From: Sipunculus nudus
Taxonomy: Eukaryota > Annelida > Sipuncula > Golfingiida > Sipunculidae
Assembly (NCBI GenBank): GCA_026874595.1
Contig: CM049307.1
Coordinates: forward strand, 3,061,579 to 3,125,578
Direction of reading: 5' to 3'
DNA length: 64,000 nt
Position 1 is the first letter of the stretch, and the number at the start of each line of letters is the position of its first letter. Shown here piece after piece: positions 9,925-22,654 of the stretch. A program made the translations under genes and the position numbers. The notes under the pieces are model-generated. The model was not told the DNA's origin. It made no database searches and saw only the letters and a list, made by a program, of their open reading frames with translations.

Positions 9925-12098
9925 AAAACTCAGGACTAGGACAAAACCTGTAAAACCTTGGACCAGGACAAAAATCTGTCAAATATAGGACGAGGATTTA
10001 AAACCGGTCAAATGTAGGACGAGGACAAAACCTGTCAAACTAAGGACAAGACCAAAACAAACCTGTCAAACTTAGGACAAGACCAAAAAACCTGTCAAAC
10101 TTAGGACGAGGACAAAAATCTGTCAAACTTGGAGAGGATAAAACCTGTCAAACTTAGGACGCGGACATAAAAAAACTGTCAAACTTAGGACGAGGACAAA
10201 ACCTGTAAAACCTTGGACAAGGACAAAAATCTGTCAAACTTGGTCGAGGATAAAACCTGTCAAACTTAGGACGAGGACAAAAATCTGTCAAACTTGGTCG
10301 AGGATAAAACCTGTCAAACTAAGTACGAGGACAAAACTTGTCAATCTTAGGACAAGACCAAAAAAACCTGTCAAACTTAGGACGAGGACAAAAATATGTC
10401 AAACTTGGACGAGGATAAAACCTGTCAAACTTAGGACGCGGACATAAAAAAACTGTCAAACTTAGGACGAGGACAAAACCTGTAAAACCTTGCACAAGGA
10501 CGAAAAGCTGTCAAACTTGGTCGAGGATAAAACCTGTCAAACTTAGGACGCGGACATAAAAAAACTGTCAAACTTAGGACGAGGACAAAACCTGTAAAAC
10601 CTTGGACAAGGACAAAAATCTGTCAAACTTGGTCGAGGATAAAACCTGTCAAACTTAGGACGCGGACATAAAAAAACTGTCAAACTTAGGACGAGGACAA
10701 AACCTGTACAACCTTGGACAAGGACAAAAATCTGTCAAACTTGGTCGAGGATAAAACCTGTCAAACTTAGGACGCGGACATAAAAAAACTGTCAAACTTA
10801 GGACGAGGACAAAACCTGTAAAACCTTGGACAAGGACAAAAATCTGTCAAACTTGGTCGAGGATAAAACCTGTCAAACTTAGGACGAGGACAAAAATCTG
10901 TCAAACTTGGTCGAGGATAAAACCTGTCAAACTTAGGACGCGGACATAAAAAACTGTCAAACTTAGGACGAGGACAAAACCTGTAAAACCTTGGACAAGG
11001 ACAAAAATCTGTCCAACTTGGTCGAGGATAAAACCTGTCAAAATTAGGACGCGGACATAAAAAAACTGTCAAACTTAGGACGAGGACAAAACCTGTAAAA
11101 CCTTGGACAAGGACAAAAATCTGTCAAACTTGGTCGAGGATAAAACCTGTCAAACTTAGGACGCGGACATAAAAAAACTGTCAAACTTAGGACGAGGACA
11201 AAACCTGTAAAACCTTGGACAAGGACAAAAATCTGTCAAACTTGATCGAGGATAAAACCTGTCAAACTTAGGACGAGGACAAAAATCTGTCAAACTTGGT
11301 CAAGGATAAAACCTGTCAAACTAAGTACGAGGACAAAACTTGTCAATCTTAGGACAAGACCAAAAAACCTGTCAAACTTAGGACGAGGACAAAAATATGT
11401 CAAACTTGGACGAGGATAAAACCTGTCAAACTTAGGACGCGGACATAAAAAAAACTGTCAAACTTAGGACGAGGACAAAACCTGTAAAACCTTGCACAAG
11501 GACGAATAGCTGTCAAACTTGGTCGAGGATAAAACCTGTCAAACTTAGGACGAGGACAATGATATGTCAAACTTGGACGAGGATAAAACCTGTCAAACTT
11601 AGGACGAGGACAAAACCTGTAAAACCTTGGACGAGGACAAAAAAACATGTCGAACTTAGGACGAGGACAAAAATCTGTCAAACTTGGACGAGGATAAAAC
11701 CTTTCAAACTTAGGACGAGGACAAAAAAAACTGTCAAACTTAGGACGAGGACAAAACCTGTAAAACCTTGGAGGAGGACAAAAATCTGTCAAACTTACGA
11801 CGAGGATTTAAAACCGGTCAAATGTAGGACGAGGACAAAACCTTTCAATCTTAGGACAAGACCAAAAAAAACCGTCAAACTTAGGACGAGGACCAAAATC
11901 TGTCACACTTGGCCGAGGACAAAACCTGTAAAACCTTGGACGAGGACAAAAAAAACTATCAAACTAAGGACGAGGACAAAATCTGTCAAACTTGGTCGAG
12001 GATAAAACCTGTCAAACTTAGGACGAGGACAAAAAAACCTGTCAAACTTAGGACGAGGACAAAACCTGTCAAACTTGGACGAGGACAAAACCTGTCAA
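9925..12098 (+). repeat. Minisatellite, ~27-28-bp unit with 112-bp higher-order repeat
   Basis: The unit is built around GGACGAGGACAAAACCTGTC plus AAACTT; A-run length varies, so units are 26-30 bp. In the central part four variant units alternate in fixed order. The marker GCGGACATAAAA appears at 10161, 10438, 10550, 10662, 10774, 10940, 11051, 11163 and 11439, mostly 112 bp apart. Open frames of 60-148 codons on both strands (TRTKPVK-type on plus, CPRPKFDRF-type on minus) arise from the repeat and shift frame wherever the A-run changes, so they are not genes. Confidence 0.97.
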
Positions 12099-13308
12099 AG
12101 CGCCCGTTGCCCTTCTCATTTGCCTGCGCTTCTAACCAGTGAAAACAATGTAAATCTGACGTGAGAAAATGTCAGGCAAAACCAGTTAATTGAAGAAACA
12201 ACTCATCAAGCATGTTCAAATGTAAGTAATTTCTCTTGAAAGGTTCTTTAGATGCATATTTGACTGATACATTATTTTGACATTACAGAACTACCAAAAC
12301 AAATGCTGCTATCGATGGTTAGCAGACGTTTACAGCTGATTACCTGCAGCCTTAGAGAGGCAGACAGAGTACAGTAACGTTTACAAATTACGACGCACAA
12401 TGCTCCACCTGTATGGTTAAAATTAATTTGCAAAAAGTAAAAATAAAGTCAGCTTTTTTTAATCATCAATTTTCCTTACGGACCTGGATAAAGAAATAAA
12501 AAAAGGTCTGTTCTTTTAACCAGATATTTGAAATTTTCCTAAGGGTAAAAGAACTTCATGCCACCTACCCAGTTCAAATGTTGTCGTTACGCGATTCAAG
12601 GACATGGGACTTTGGCGAAAAAATATTGACAGGCGCTTATAAAACATTATTTACCACCTATCACAGGCTCAGCGGGATAATTACTTCAATCCAAGGCTAG
12701 CGGGGTTCCAGTAACGACAAAGTGAGATAGGTGGGGTCGTGCGATGAACGAATGGAGCTTCAAGAGCTGGGAGAATGTAAAAACCAAAGATTAGGATTAA
12801 GGCGAATTAGCTCCAGTGCTTTAAGATGAATGTAGCTATCATTACTGGGCAACAAGGTCGCACGCATTTCAAGTGTTTGGCGAGAGCTCTCATCTCATCA
12901 AGCAAACCATCTGTATGAATCAATGGGGATAATGAAAGTCAGGTGATGCTGTGAGTTAGTGATTACCAGGACAAATAGTAAATGTACGGAGAAAGGGGAA
13001 GCCTGGTACCTGTGGAGCCTAGTAATTTTTTCCATTCCATCGATGGTACCGAAGAGAGCAACATGATATTCCAGATGGAAATGCGTAAAAAACAAAATGT
13101 TACATTTCGACAAAGCCAGTGGTGTTATGGTGATTAGATTGAGGAACCGAGAGAGCACAATGCTTCTTTGGAAAACACGGATATTGAATTCATCGTTCCT
13201 TCGTATACACTGCATTTGTGGCAGGAACAGGCAGTTAAGGAACACCATTTAGGACACGAAGTAAACAAAGAGAAATACGTTTCTACAAAAACTATTAATA
13301 AGAAATTG
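12099..13308. other. Unassigned spacer between two minisatellites
   Basis: Mixed-composition DNA. A 116-codon frame on the minus strand (12898-13248) has no motif I recognise and no splice or promoter context. I see no repeat, RNA gene or mobile end. Confidence 0.6.
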
Positions 13309-16300
13309 TATCCATTAATAACATACGAGACCATATGAAAGAATCTCCGTATATCCATTAATAACATACGGGACCTTATGAAAGAATCTCCGTGTATCTA
13401 TTAATAATATACGGGACCGTATGAAAGAATCTCCGTGTAACCATTAATAACATACGAGACCATATGAAAGAATCTCTGTGTATCTATTAATAATATACGG
13501 GACCGTATGAAAGAATCTCCGTGTATCCAGTAATAACATACGAGACCATATGAAAGAATCTCCGTGTATCTATTAATAATATACGGGACCGTATGAAAGA
13601 ATCTCCGTGCATCCATTAATAACATACGAGACCGTATGAAAGAATCTCCGTGTATCCATTAATAACATACGGGACCGTATGAAAGAATCTCCGTGTATCC
13701 ATTAATAACATACGAGACCATATGAAAGAATTTCCGTGCATCCATTAATAACATACGAGACCATATGAAAGAATCTCCGTGTATCTATTAATAATATACA
13801 GGACCATATGAAAGAATCTCCGTGTATCTATTAATAACATACGAGACCATATGAAAGAATCTCCGTGTATCTATTAATAACATACGGGACCGTATGAAAG
13901 AATCTCCGTGTATCTATTAATAACATACGGGACCGTATGAAAGAATCTCCGTGTATCCATTAATAATATACGGGACCGTATGAAAGAATCTCCGTGTATC
14001 CATTAATAACATACGAGACCATATGAAACAATCTCCGTGTATCTATTAATAACATACGGGACCATATGAAAGAATCTCCGTGTATCCATTAATAACATAC
14101 GGGACCATATGAAAGAATCTCCGTGTATCCATTAATAACATACGGGACCGTATGAAAGAATCTCCGTGTATCCATTAATAACATACGAGACCATATGAAA
14201 GAATCTCCGTGTATCTATTAATAACATACGGGACCGTATGAAAGAATCTCCGTGTATCCATTAATAACATACGAGACCATATGAAAGAATCTCCGTGTAT
14301 TCATTAATAACATACGGGACCATATGAAAGAATCTCCGTGTATCCATTAATAACATACGAGACCATATGAAAGAATCTCCGTGTATCCATTAATAACATA
14401 CGGGACCATATGAAAGAATCTCCGTGTATCTATTAATAATATACGGGACCGTATGAAAGAATCTCCGTGTATCCATTAATAACATACGAGACCATATGAA
14501 AGAATCTCCGTGTATCTATTAATAACATACGGGACCGTATGAAAGAATCTCCGTGTATCTATTAATAACATACGAGACCATATGAAAGAATCTCCGTGTA
14601 TCCATTAATAACATACGGGACCATATGAAAGAATCTCCGTGTATCTATTAATAATATACGGGACCGTATGAAAGAATCTCCGTGTATCCATTAATAACAT
14701 ACGAGACCATATGAAAGAATCTCCGTGTTTCTATTAATAACATACGGGACCGTATGAAAGAATCTCCGTGTATCTATTAATAACATACGAGACCATATGA
14801 AAGAATCTCCGTGTATCCATTAATAACATACGGGACCGTATGAAAGAATCCCCATATACCCATTAATAACATACGGGACCATATGAAAGACTCTCCGTGT
14901 ATCTATTAATAATGTACGGGACCGTATGAAAGAATCTCCGTGTATCCATTAATAACATACGAGACCATATGAAAGAATCCCCATATACCCATTAATAAAA
15001 TACGGGACCTTATGAAAGAATCTCCGTGTATCTATTAATAACATACGGGACCGTATGAAAGAATCTCCGTGTATCTATTAATAACATACGAGACCATATG
15101 AAAGAATCTCCGTGTATCCATTAATAACATACGGGACCGTATGAAAGAATCCCCATATACCCATTAATAACATACGGGACCTTATGAAAGAATCTCCGTG
15201 TATCTATTAATAATGTACGGGACCGTATGAAAGAATCTCCGTGTATCCATTAATAACATACGAGACCATATGAAAGAATCCCCATATACCCATTAATAAA
15301 ATACGGGACCTTATGAAAGAATCTCCGTGTATCTATTAATAATATACGGGACCGTATGAAAGAATCTCCGTGTATCCATTAATTACATACTAGACCATAT
15401 GAAAGAATCTCCGTGAATCAATTAATGACATACGGGACCTTATGAAAAAATATCCGTTTATCTATTAATAATATACGGGACCTTATGAAAGAATCTCCGT
15501 GTATCCATTAATAACATACGGGACCTTATGAAAGAATCTCCGTGTATCCATTAATAACATGCGGGACCTTATGAAAGAATCCCCATATATCCATTAATAA
15601 CATACGAGACCGTATGAAAGAATCTCCGTATATCCATTGATAACATACGAGACCGTATGAAAGAATCTCCGTGTATCCATTAATAACATACGAGACCATA
15701 TGAAAGAATCCCCATATACCCATTAATAACATACGGGACCTTATGAAAGAATCTCCGTGTATCCATTAATAACATGCGGGACCTTATGAAAGAATCCCCA
15801 TATATCCATTAATAACATACGAGACCGTATGAAAGAATCTCCGTATATCCATTAATAACATACGAGACCGTATGAAAGAATCTCCGTGTATCCATTAATA
15901 ACATACGAGACCATATGAAAGAATCCCCATATACCCATTAATAACATACGGGACCTTATGAAAGAATCTCCGTGTATCCATTAATAACATACGGGACCTT
16001 ATGAAAGAATCCCCATATATCCATTAATAACATACGAGACCGTATGAAAGAATCTCCGTATATCCATTAATGACATACGAGACCGTATGAAAGAATCTCC
16101 GTGTATCCATTAATAACATACGAGACCATATGAAAGAATCCCCATATACCCATTAATAACATACGGGACCTTATGAAAGAATCTCCGTGTATCTATTAAT
16201 AATATACGGGACCGTATGAAAGATTCTCCGTGTATCCTTTAATAACATACGAGACCATATGAAAGAATCCCCATATACCCATTAATAACATACGGGACCT

Positions 16301-16564
16301 TATGAAAGAATCTCCGTGTATCTATTAATAATATACGGGACCGTATGAAAGAATCTCCGTGTATCCATTAATAACATACGAGACCATATGAAAGAATCTC
16401 CGTGTATCAATTAATAACATACGGGACCTTATGAAAAAAATATTCGTGTATCTATTAATAATATACGGGACCTTATGAAAGAATCTCCGTGTATCCATTA
16501 ATAACATACGGGACCTTATGAAAGAATCTCCGTGTATCCATTAATAACATGCGGGACCTTATGA
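13309..16564 (+). repeat. Minisatellite, 43-bp unit, about 75 copies, with higher-order structure
   Basis: The unit contains CATACGGGACCGTATG (7-bp arms around GA) followed by AAAGAATCTCCGTGTATC and CATTAATAA. The exact 43-bp period holds over more than 3.2 kb. A variant CCCCATATA replaces CTCCGTGTA at 14851, 14980, 15152, 15281, 15582, 15711, 15797, 15926, 16012, 16141 and 16270. These positions define 301-bp (7-unit) and 215-bp (5-unit) higher-order repeats in the right half. Minus-strand frames rich in SYVINGYTE are artefacts. Confidence 0.98.
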
Positions 16565-17019
16565 ACAAATGTAAGACAATCTACTGTACGGAGCCCCGTT
16601 AGGGACATGAGAGAAAAAAATATTAAAAATATTAAGTTGTGCGAACGACGTAATAAGTCGTGCGCATGACATGAATATCTCTGCGCACCACTAACAATCA
16701 AGTGCCACAAGAAAATTAAATATTAAGTTGTGCGTACGAGATAAATATGTTGTGCACGAGTTAATATGTAGGCTGGTTCCCTGTCCTCTTTCTCTCCCTA
16801 CCGTCACCTCCTCGAAAGAGGGTAGCTACTGGGTACTCACTTCAAAGCTTAAAGGACAAAATAATACTCGCGTAATAGCGTTTATAACGTTTATTTTTTA
16901 TTTCAAATACTAGGTCTGTCATGGTTGAATACCATGTTTGCAATCCAGTGAAACCATAAATGCAACAGAAAGCTCAAAACCCATGCATATCAATACATGA
17001 CCACATGGATAAACATGTT
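16565..17019. repeat. Spacer with degenerate GTTGTGCG/GTCGTGCG motif repeats
   Basis: AAGTTGTGCG or AAGTCGTGCG recurs at about 16634, 16654 and 16732, with a related TGTTGTGCACGAG at 16749, separated by AT-rich DNA. It looks like a decayed short-unit repeat. No gene is supported. Confidence 0.4.
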
Positions 17020-19165
17020 CGTGTGGCCTGGGTGTTCGGATGACTAGTCATGTAGGCGAGAAGGAAGTCGTGTGGCCTGGGTGTCCGGACGACTGGTCAT
17101 GTTAGCCAGATGCTGGTCGTGCTGCCTGGGTGCTCGGATGACTGGTCATGTTAGCGAGATGGTGGTAGTGTGGCCTGGGTGCTTGGATGACTGGTCATCT
17201 TAGCGAGATGGTGATCGTGTGGCCTTGGTGTTCGGATGACTAGTCATGTTAGTGAGATGGTGTTCTTGCGACCTAGGTGCTCGGATGACTGGTCATGTTA
17301 GCGAGATGGTAGTCGTGTGGCCTGGGTGTGCGGACGACTGGTCATGTTAGCCAGATGCTGGTCGTGCTGCCTGGGTGCTCGGATGACTGGTCATGTTAGC
17401 CAGATGGTGGTAGTGTGGCCTTGGTGCTCGGATGACTGGTCATGTTAGCGAGATGGTAGTCGTGTGGCCTGGGTGTGCGGATGACTGGTCATGTTAGCGA
17501 GATGGTAGTAGTGTGGCCTTGGTGCTTGGATGACTGGTCATGTTAGCGAGATGGTGGTAGTGTGGCCTGGGTGCTCGGATGACTGGTTATGTTAGCGAGA
17601 TGGTGGTAGTGTGGTCTGGGTGCTCGGATGACTAGTCATGTCAGCGAGATGGTGGTTGTGTGGCCTGGGTGTGAGGACGACTGGTCATGTTAGCCAGATG
17701 GTGGTCGTGGTGCCTGGGTGCTCGGATGACTGGTCATGTTAGCCAGATGGTGGTAGTGTGACCTAGGTGCTCGGATGACTGGTCATGTTAGCGAGATGGT
17801 AATCGTGTGGCCTGGGTGTGCGGACGACTGGTCATGTTAGCCAGATGCTGGTCGTGCTGCCTGGGTGCTCGGATGACTGGTCATGTTAGCCAGATGGTGG
17901 TAGTGTGGCCTGGGTGCTTGGATGACTGGTCATGTAAGCGAGATGGTGTTCGTGTGGCCTGGGTGTTCGGATGATTAGTCATGTTAGCGAGATGGTGTTC
18001 GTGTGGCCTAGGTGCTCGAATGAATGGTCATGTTAGCGAGATGGTGTTCGTGTGGCCTAGGTACTCAGATGACTGGTCATGTTAGCCAGATGGTGGTCGT
18101 GTGGCCTAGGTGTTCGGATGACTGGTCATATTAGCGAGATGGTGGCCGTGTTGCCTGAGTGTTCGGATGACTAGTCATGTTAGCGGGATGGTGGTCGTGT
18201 GGCCTGGTAGTGAGGACGACTGGTCATGTTAGCGAGATGGTGGTCGTGCGGCCTGGGTGTTCGGATGTCTAGCCATGTTAGCGAGATGGTGGTAGTGTGG
18301 CCTAGGTGCTCGGATGACTGGTCATGTTAGCCAGATAGTGGTCGTGTGGCCTGGGTGTGAGGACGACTGGTCATGTTGGCTAGATGGTGGTAGTGGGTCT
18401 GGGTGCTCGGATGACTGGTCATGTTAGCGAGATGGTGGTCGTGTTGCCTGGGTGCTCGGTTGTCTAATCATGTTAGCCAGATGGTGGTCGTGTTGCCTGG
18501 GTGCTCGGTCGTCTAGTCATGTCAGCGAGATGGTGGTTGTGTGGCCCGGGTGCTCGGATGACTGGTCATGTTAGCCAGATGGTAGTCGTGTGGCCTTGGT
18601 GCTCGGATGACTGGTGATGTTAGCCAGATGGTGGTAGTGTGGCCCTAGTGCTCGGATGACTGGTCATGTTAGCCAGATTGTGGTAGTGTGGCCTGGGTGC
18701 TCGGATGACTGGTCATGTTAGCCAGATGGTGGTCGTGCTGCCTGGGTGCTCGGATGACTGGTCATGTTAGCGAGATGGTAGTCGCGTGGCCCGGGTGTGA
18801 GGACGACTGGTCATGTTAGCGAGATGTTGGTCGTGCTGCCTGGGTGCTCGGATGACTGGTCATGTTAGCTAGATGGTGGTAGTGTGGCCTGGGTGCTCGG
18901 ATGACTGGTTATGTTAGCCAGATGCTGGTCGTGCTGCCTGGGTGCTTGGATGACTGGTCATGTTAACCAGATGGTTTTAGTGTGGCCTTGGTGCTCGGAT
19001 GACTGGTCATGTTAGCGAGATGGTGGTCGTGTGGCCTGGGTGCTCGGTTGTCTAGTCATGTAAGCGAGATGGTGGTAGTGTGGCCTTGGTGCTCGGATGA
19101 CTGGTCATGTTAGCCAGATGGTGGTCGGTTGTCTTGCTGCTCGGATGACTGATCATGTTATGAAG
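17020..19165 (+). repeat. Minisatellite, 49-bp unit, about 43 copies
   Basis: The unit is GGATGACTGGTCATGTTAGC then GAGATGGTGGTCGTGTGGCC then TGGGTGCTC. The exact 49-bp spacing is seen for example at 17282 and 17331. It contains the dyad ATGAC-TG-GTCAT. Copies are more diverged than those of the 43- and 53-bp arrays (GCGAG/GCCAG, GTGTGG/GTGCTG, CTCGG/TTCGG/GTGAGG variants), so it looks older. It is G-rich on the plus strand. Confidence 0.97.
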
Positions 19166-20660
19166 GTGATGGGACCTCGGCCGTTGTTCCCGCCGGTCTT
19201 GTGTGACATTAAGGACGAGTTATCATATGCTAAGCGGTGACTGAATACAGATGTCTTAATAGATGGATGGTGAAGGGGTGGTGGTCAGGCCGAATTTCAC
19301 CCTAAACATAAATTCACTGTTCTTCCTAATACTACCTGACGCAGTATCCGCCGTCCTTGCAAGTGTATAATTGTCCATCATCACAAGGGCACTTTCCTGA
19401 GCCGCACTCTCAAACAGCCGTAACCGTATGCAATACATAACGTGCAGCTCAGAGAGACTAGTCTCTACATCCATGAAATAAGATGATGATACCCTACATC
19501 AGGCGGAACACTGGGAGACTGTAAGTTGATCACAGTCCCGCTTACCTTCTGGGAAGTACAGTTCCGTTTTCGTTTGGTTTGACACCAGTCTTCCTAGATT
19601 TGTACAATAACAAATCTTGCCCGGCATTATGAGTGTTAGCTCTGACTAATCAATGTGACAACTGAAGTGTTAGAATTATACATGGCAGCCTTCTCAGTGG
19701 ACTTATTTCCATTTTTTTCGCATTTACATCGAGTGTTCAGCTTCTCTGGGGCTCCAGTCCCCATAGAAATATCAAATTACTCACCCCTCAACAAAAAAGT
19801 AAGAACTGTTAAATCTCTGGAGGAAATGCTAGCTTTTAAATTCGAGGTCACTACTGCGGTCCGCGGTTCTCTTCTCTACAGTTTTAGTTCTCGCTAGGCT
19901 ACATGCTACGTCGTTCATTTTATTCATCCACAGCGTTATATCTAAATTTCCCTTGGGGTTTAATAATGGGCCGACGTTCTGCAAGAAATACCAGTGCAGT
20001 ATGCTGTGTTTTCCACCCAATTTTAGAACTGACATGTTTTACTTCTGGAACAGGAGCTTAAATATTATATGTTTTACCACTAGCTGCAGTGGAAGATTTT
20101 GTTTCCTAAGTAACCTGGACATAAACATCTCTCTCTCTCTCCATTCTGCGGATATTCAGAATGGTATTAGAAGCTCATGCCCACATTAGTATGTATACAA
20201 TATTCATGATGGGCAACAAAGCCCAAACCTAACGTGCCAATTTATAATACTGTTATGTGTTTAACTAAACAAAAACTATTTCACTATTTAATAAATTCAG
20301 GATTTTTTTCTTCCAGTTTTCAACATAATGATGCAAGTTTTGTGTTTCTCATTTTCCCATACACGGATACACTCCAGCCCCGTTAAATCATTTCTTCAGT
20401 GTCGTGTGAATCATGAACTGAATACAATAACTAATTATTTTTTTCATAATTAACGATATAAATGTATAAAACAGAAACACAAGAAACACTGTATGCAGTA
20501 AAAATAAAACCAACGATCACACGGGTTAAGTTAAAACGTACATACAGGGGCGTCGATCAGTAAGGGGGGATTGGGGTATATATCCCTCTTACCTTATGGC
20601 AACGGGGATGGTCAATATATTCAAAATATCTCGAAATAAATTCAAAAATTAAAAAATATA
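19166..20660. other. Unassigned spacer with short open frames
   Basis: Contains open frames of 68-80 codons on both strands (minus 19256-19474, plus 19655-19897, minus 19829-20035, plus 19953-20189). None carries a motif I recognise and they overlap on opposite strands. Composition is less AT-rich than neighbours, so an exon cannot be excluded. Confidence 0.4.
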
Positions 20661-20723
20661 GGTTTGCGTCTGTATATAAATATATATATATATGTATATA
20701 CATATTTTTCAGGACTTAAACAC

Positions 20724-20725
<2 letters not shown>

Positions 20726-20762
<37 letters not shown>

Positions 20763-21040
20763 CTCTGAAGAAAAACAACACTGTAAATTCACTACAGTCT
20801 GTCTCACGGGATGCGACCCGATCATCAGGTGAATGTTTTTAGAATGAAGCTAACGGCGTGGTTTGAAAAGCCGAGACTTTACGAGATTATGAGATTATGC
20901 TTCGTGCGTATCCGGGAGAGCATGCAAGTAAATGACTGACACTGATCCTATTGTCCTCGGGGGCACAATAGGATTGGTCGGGGTACACGTGGCCTAGTCT
21001 GTAGGCCATAGAGCACTTTACAACGGAGGGTAACTGTACC

Positions 21041-21108
<68 letters not shown>

Positions 21109-21128
21109 AGAGAGAGAGAGAGAGAGAG
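20726..21128. mobile_element. Dispersed repeat flanked by AT/GA tracts, copy 1
   Basis: (AT)n at 20726-20760, then the hammerhead-like segment, then a unique part, then 20985-21042, which is the inverse complement of 39919-39968 (a CCCTCC…GTAAAGTGCTCTATGG…AGACTAGGCC block). An (AT)n-(AG)n tract follows at 21043-21128. The second copy at 39848-40060 has both conserved blocks adjacent and in one orientation, so here one block is inverted relative to the other. Non-autonomous; no ORF. Confidence 0.6.
20762..20836 (-). ncRNA. Hammerhead-ribozyme-like motif, copy 1 (degenerate core)
   Basis: On the minus strand, CTGATGA (20822-20828) is followed by a stem-loop (CGGG…CCCG, loop TCGCAT), then GAGAC where the catalytic core needs GAAAC. 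A second hairpin (ACTGTA…TACAGT, 7-nt loop) follows, then GTT. Order and spacing match hammerhead helices II and III with a possible GUH cleavage site. The G in GAGA would probably inactivate this copy. Helix I pairing is weak. Penelope-like elements and metazoan retrozymes are known to carry such ribozymes; assignment to either is inference. Confidence 0.4.
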
Positions 21129-21234
21129 TCTATGAAAATGAATAGACAGTAAATCTGGTTCACTGATGTTCCGGGGATCCTGATATTATAGATAAAGATG
21201 AATATTTTGATTAATGATCCCTCCATTATCGGTA

Positions 21235-22148
21235 GATGACCGCTTTTGCTAATCACAATGTCAGTCAATGACTAATCACAATGTCAGTCAATGACCAATC
21301 ACAATGACAGTACATGACTAATCACAATGTCAGTCAATGACCAATCACAATGTCAGTCAATGACTAATCACAATGACAGTACATGACCAATCACAATGAC
21401 AGTACATGACTAATCACAATGTCAGTCAATGACCGATCACAATGTCAGTCAATGACCGATCACAATGTCAGTCAATGACCAATCACAATGACAGTACATG
21501 ACTAATCACAATGTCAGTCAATGACCGATCACAATGACAGTACATGACTAATCACAATGTCAGTCAATGACCGATCACAATGTCAGTCAATGACCAATCA
21601 CAATGTCAGTCAATGACTAATCACAATGTAAGTCAATGACCAATCACAATGTCAGTCAATGACTAATCACAATGTAAGTCAATGACCAATCACAATGTCA
21701 GTCAATGACTAATCACAATGTAAGTCAATGACCAATCACAATGTCAGTCAATGACCAATCACAATGTCAGTCAATGACTAATCACAATGTAAGTCAATGA
21801 CCAATCACAATGTAAGTCAATGACTAATCACAATGTAAGTCAATGACTAATCACAATGTCAGTCAATGACCAATCACAATGTCAGTCAATGACTAATCAC
21901 AATGTCAGTCAATGACCAATCACAATGTCAGTCAATGACTAATCACAATGTCAGTCAATGACCAATCACAATGTCAGTCAATGACTAATCACAATGTCAG
22001 TCAATGACCAATCACAATGTCAGTCAATGACTAATCACAATGTCAGTCAATGACTAATCACAATGTCAGTCAATGACTAATCACAATGTCAGTCAATGAC
22101 CAATCACAATGTCAGTCAATGACTAATCACAATGTCAGTCAATGACAG
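21235..22148 (+). repeat. Minisatellite, 23-bp unit, about 39 copies
   Basis: The unit is AATCACAATGTCAGTCAATG plus ACC/ACT. Variants are TGTCAGTCAATG, TGACAGTACATG and TGTAAGTCAATG. Units lie head to tail with no unique spacers, so this is not a CRISPR array. It starts about 110 bp after the GA tract of the hammerhead-like repeat. Confidence 0.98.
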
Positions 22149-22652
22149 AAAATACTTCGCACTCAGGGACATAAATTTCCGGCAGGGTCTGGCAGAGTTC
22201 ATAGTGAGGAAAACAGCTTTATGTTTAGACGGCCTGTCTGTCTGTCTACAGCTTGCGGTCATCTCAAGATCCAGACAGTGAACCTCAAACGTTCATTTAA
22301 TCTGAAAATTGAAGAATACGTCATTGATCCCTCTGATTAGAGGATATATTGTTTGTACAGAGACAGGTGGCCGCAAGACGCCCATCAGTCCTGGCGTAGG
22401 TGTCTGCATTAGATCTTCATTAGTTCAGGCTCCCGGCAGCCCGTATCTCTCAGTATTCTATAGGATTTCCCCATTTCCATATTGTAAAATCGATTCACTT
22501 TAAGATTCCCTGCTCCTCTTTATCACTCATGGCCAATTAATATACATCCTTCATAGCCACTTACCTTTACATAATTATTTCTTGAAGCACACATATACAA
22601 ACTATGCTCTTAACAACTCAGAAATATTTATTGTTCATTCAAAGTGGAAAAA
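22149..22652. other. Unassigned spacer
   Basis: No repeat or coding evidence; a 64-codon frame (22309-22503) is not distinctive. Confidence 0.5.
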
Positions 22653-22654
22653 TA

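Noticed and set aside
9925-12098. Basic TRTKPVK-type and CPRPKFDRF-type proteins of up to 148 codons
   Set aside because: They are translations of a minisatellite; frames shift wherever the A-run length changes and exist on both strands.
13309-16564. Repeated SYVINGYTE-type peptides on the minus strand
   Set aside because: A 43-bp unit closes the frame only every three copies and stops occur throughout; no start or promoter context.
19256-19474. 72-codon minus frame with a gene-like composition
   Set aside because: No recognisable motif and no convincing acceptor upstream; opposite-strand frames nearby are equally long.
21235-22148. CRISPR-like look of the 23-bp repeat
   Set aside because: Units are contiguous with no unique spacers, the host is eukaryotic, and variants grade into each other.
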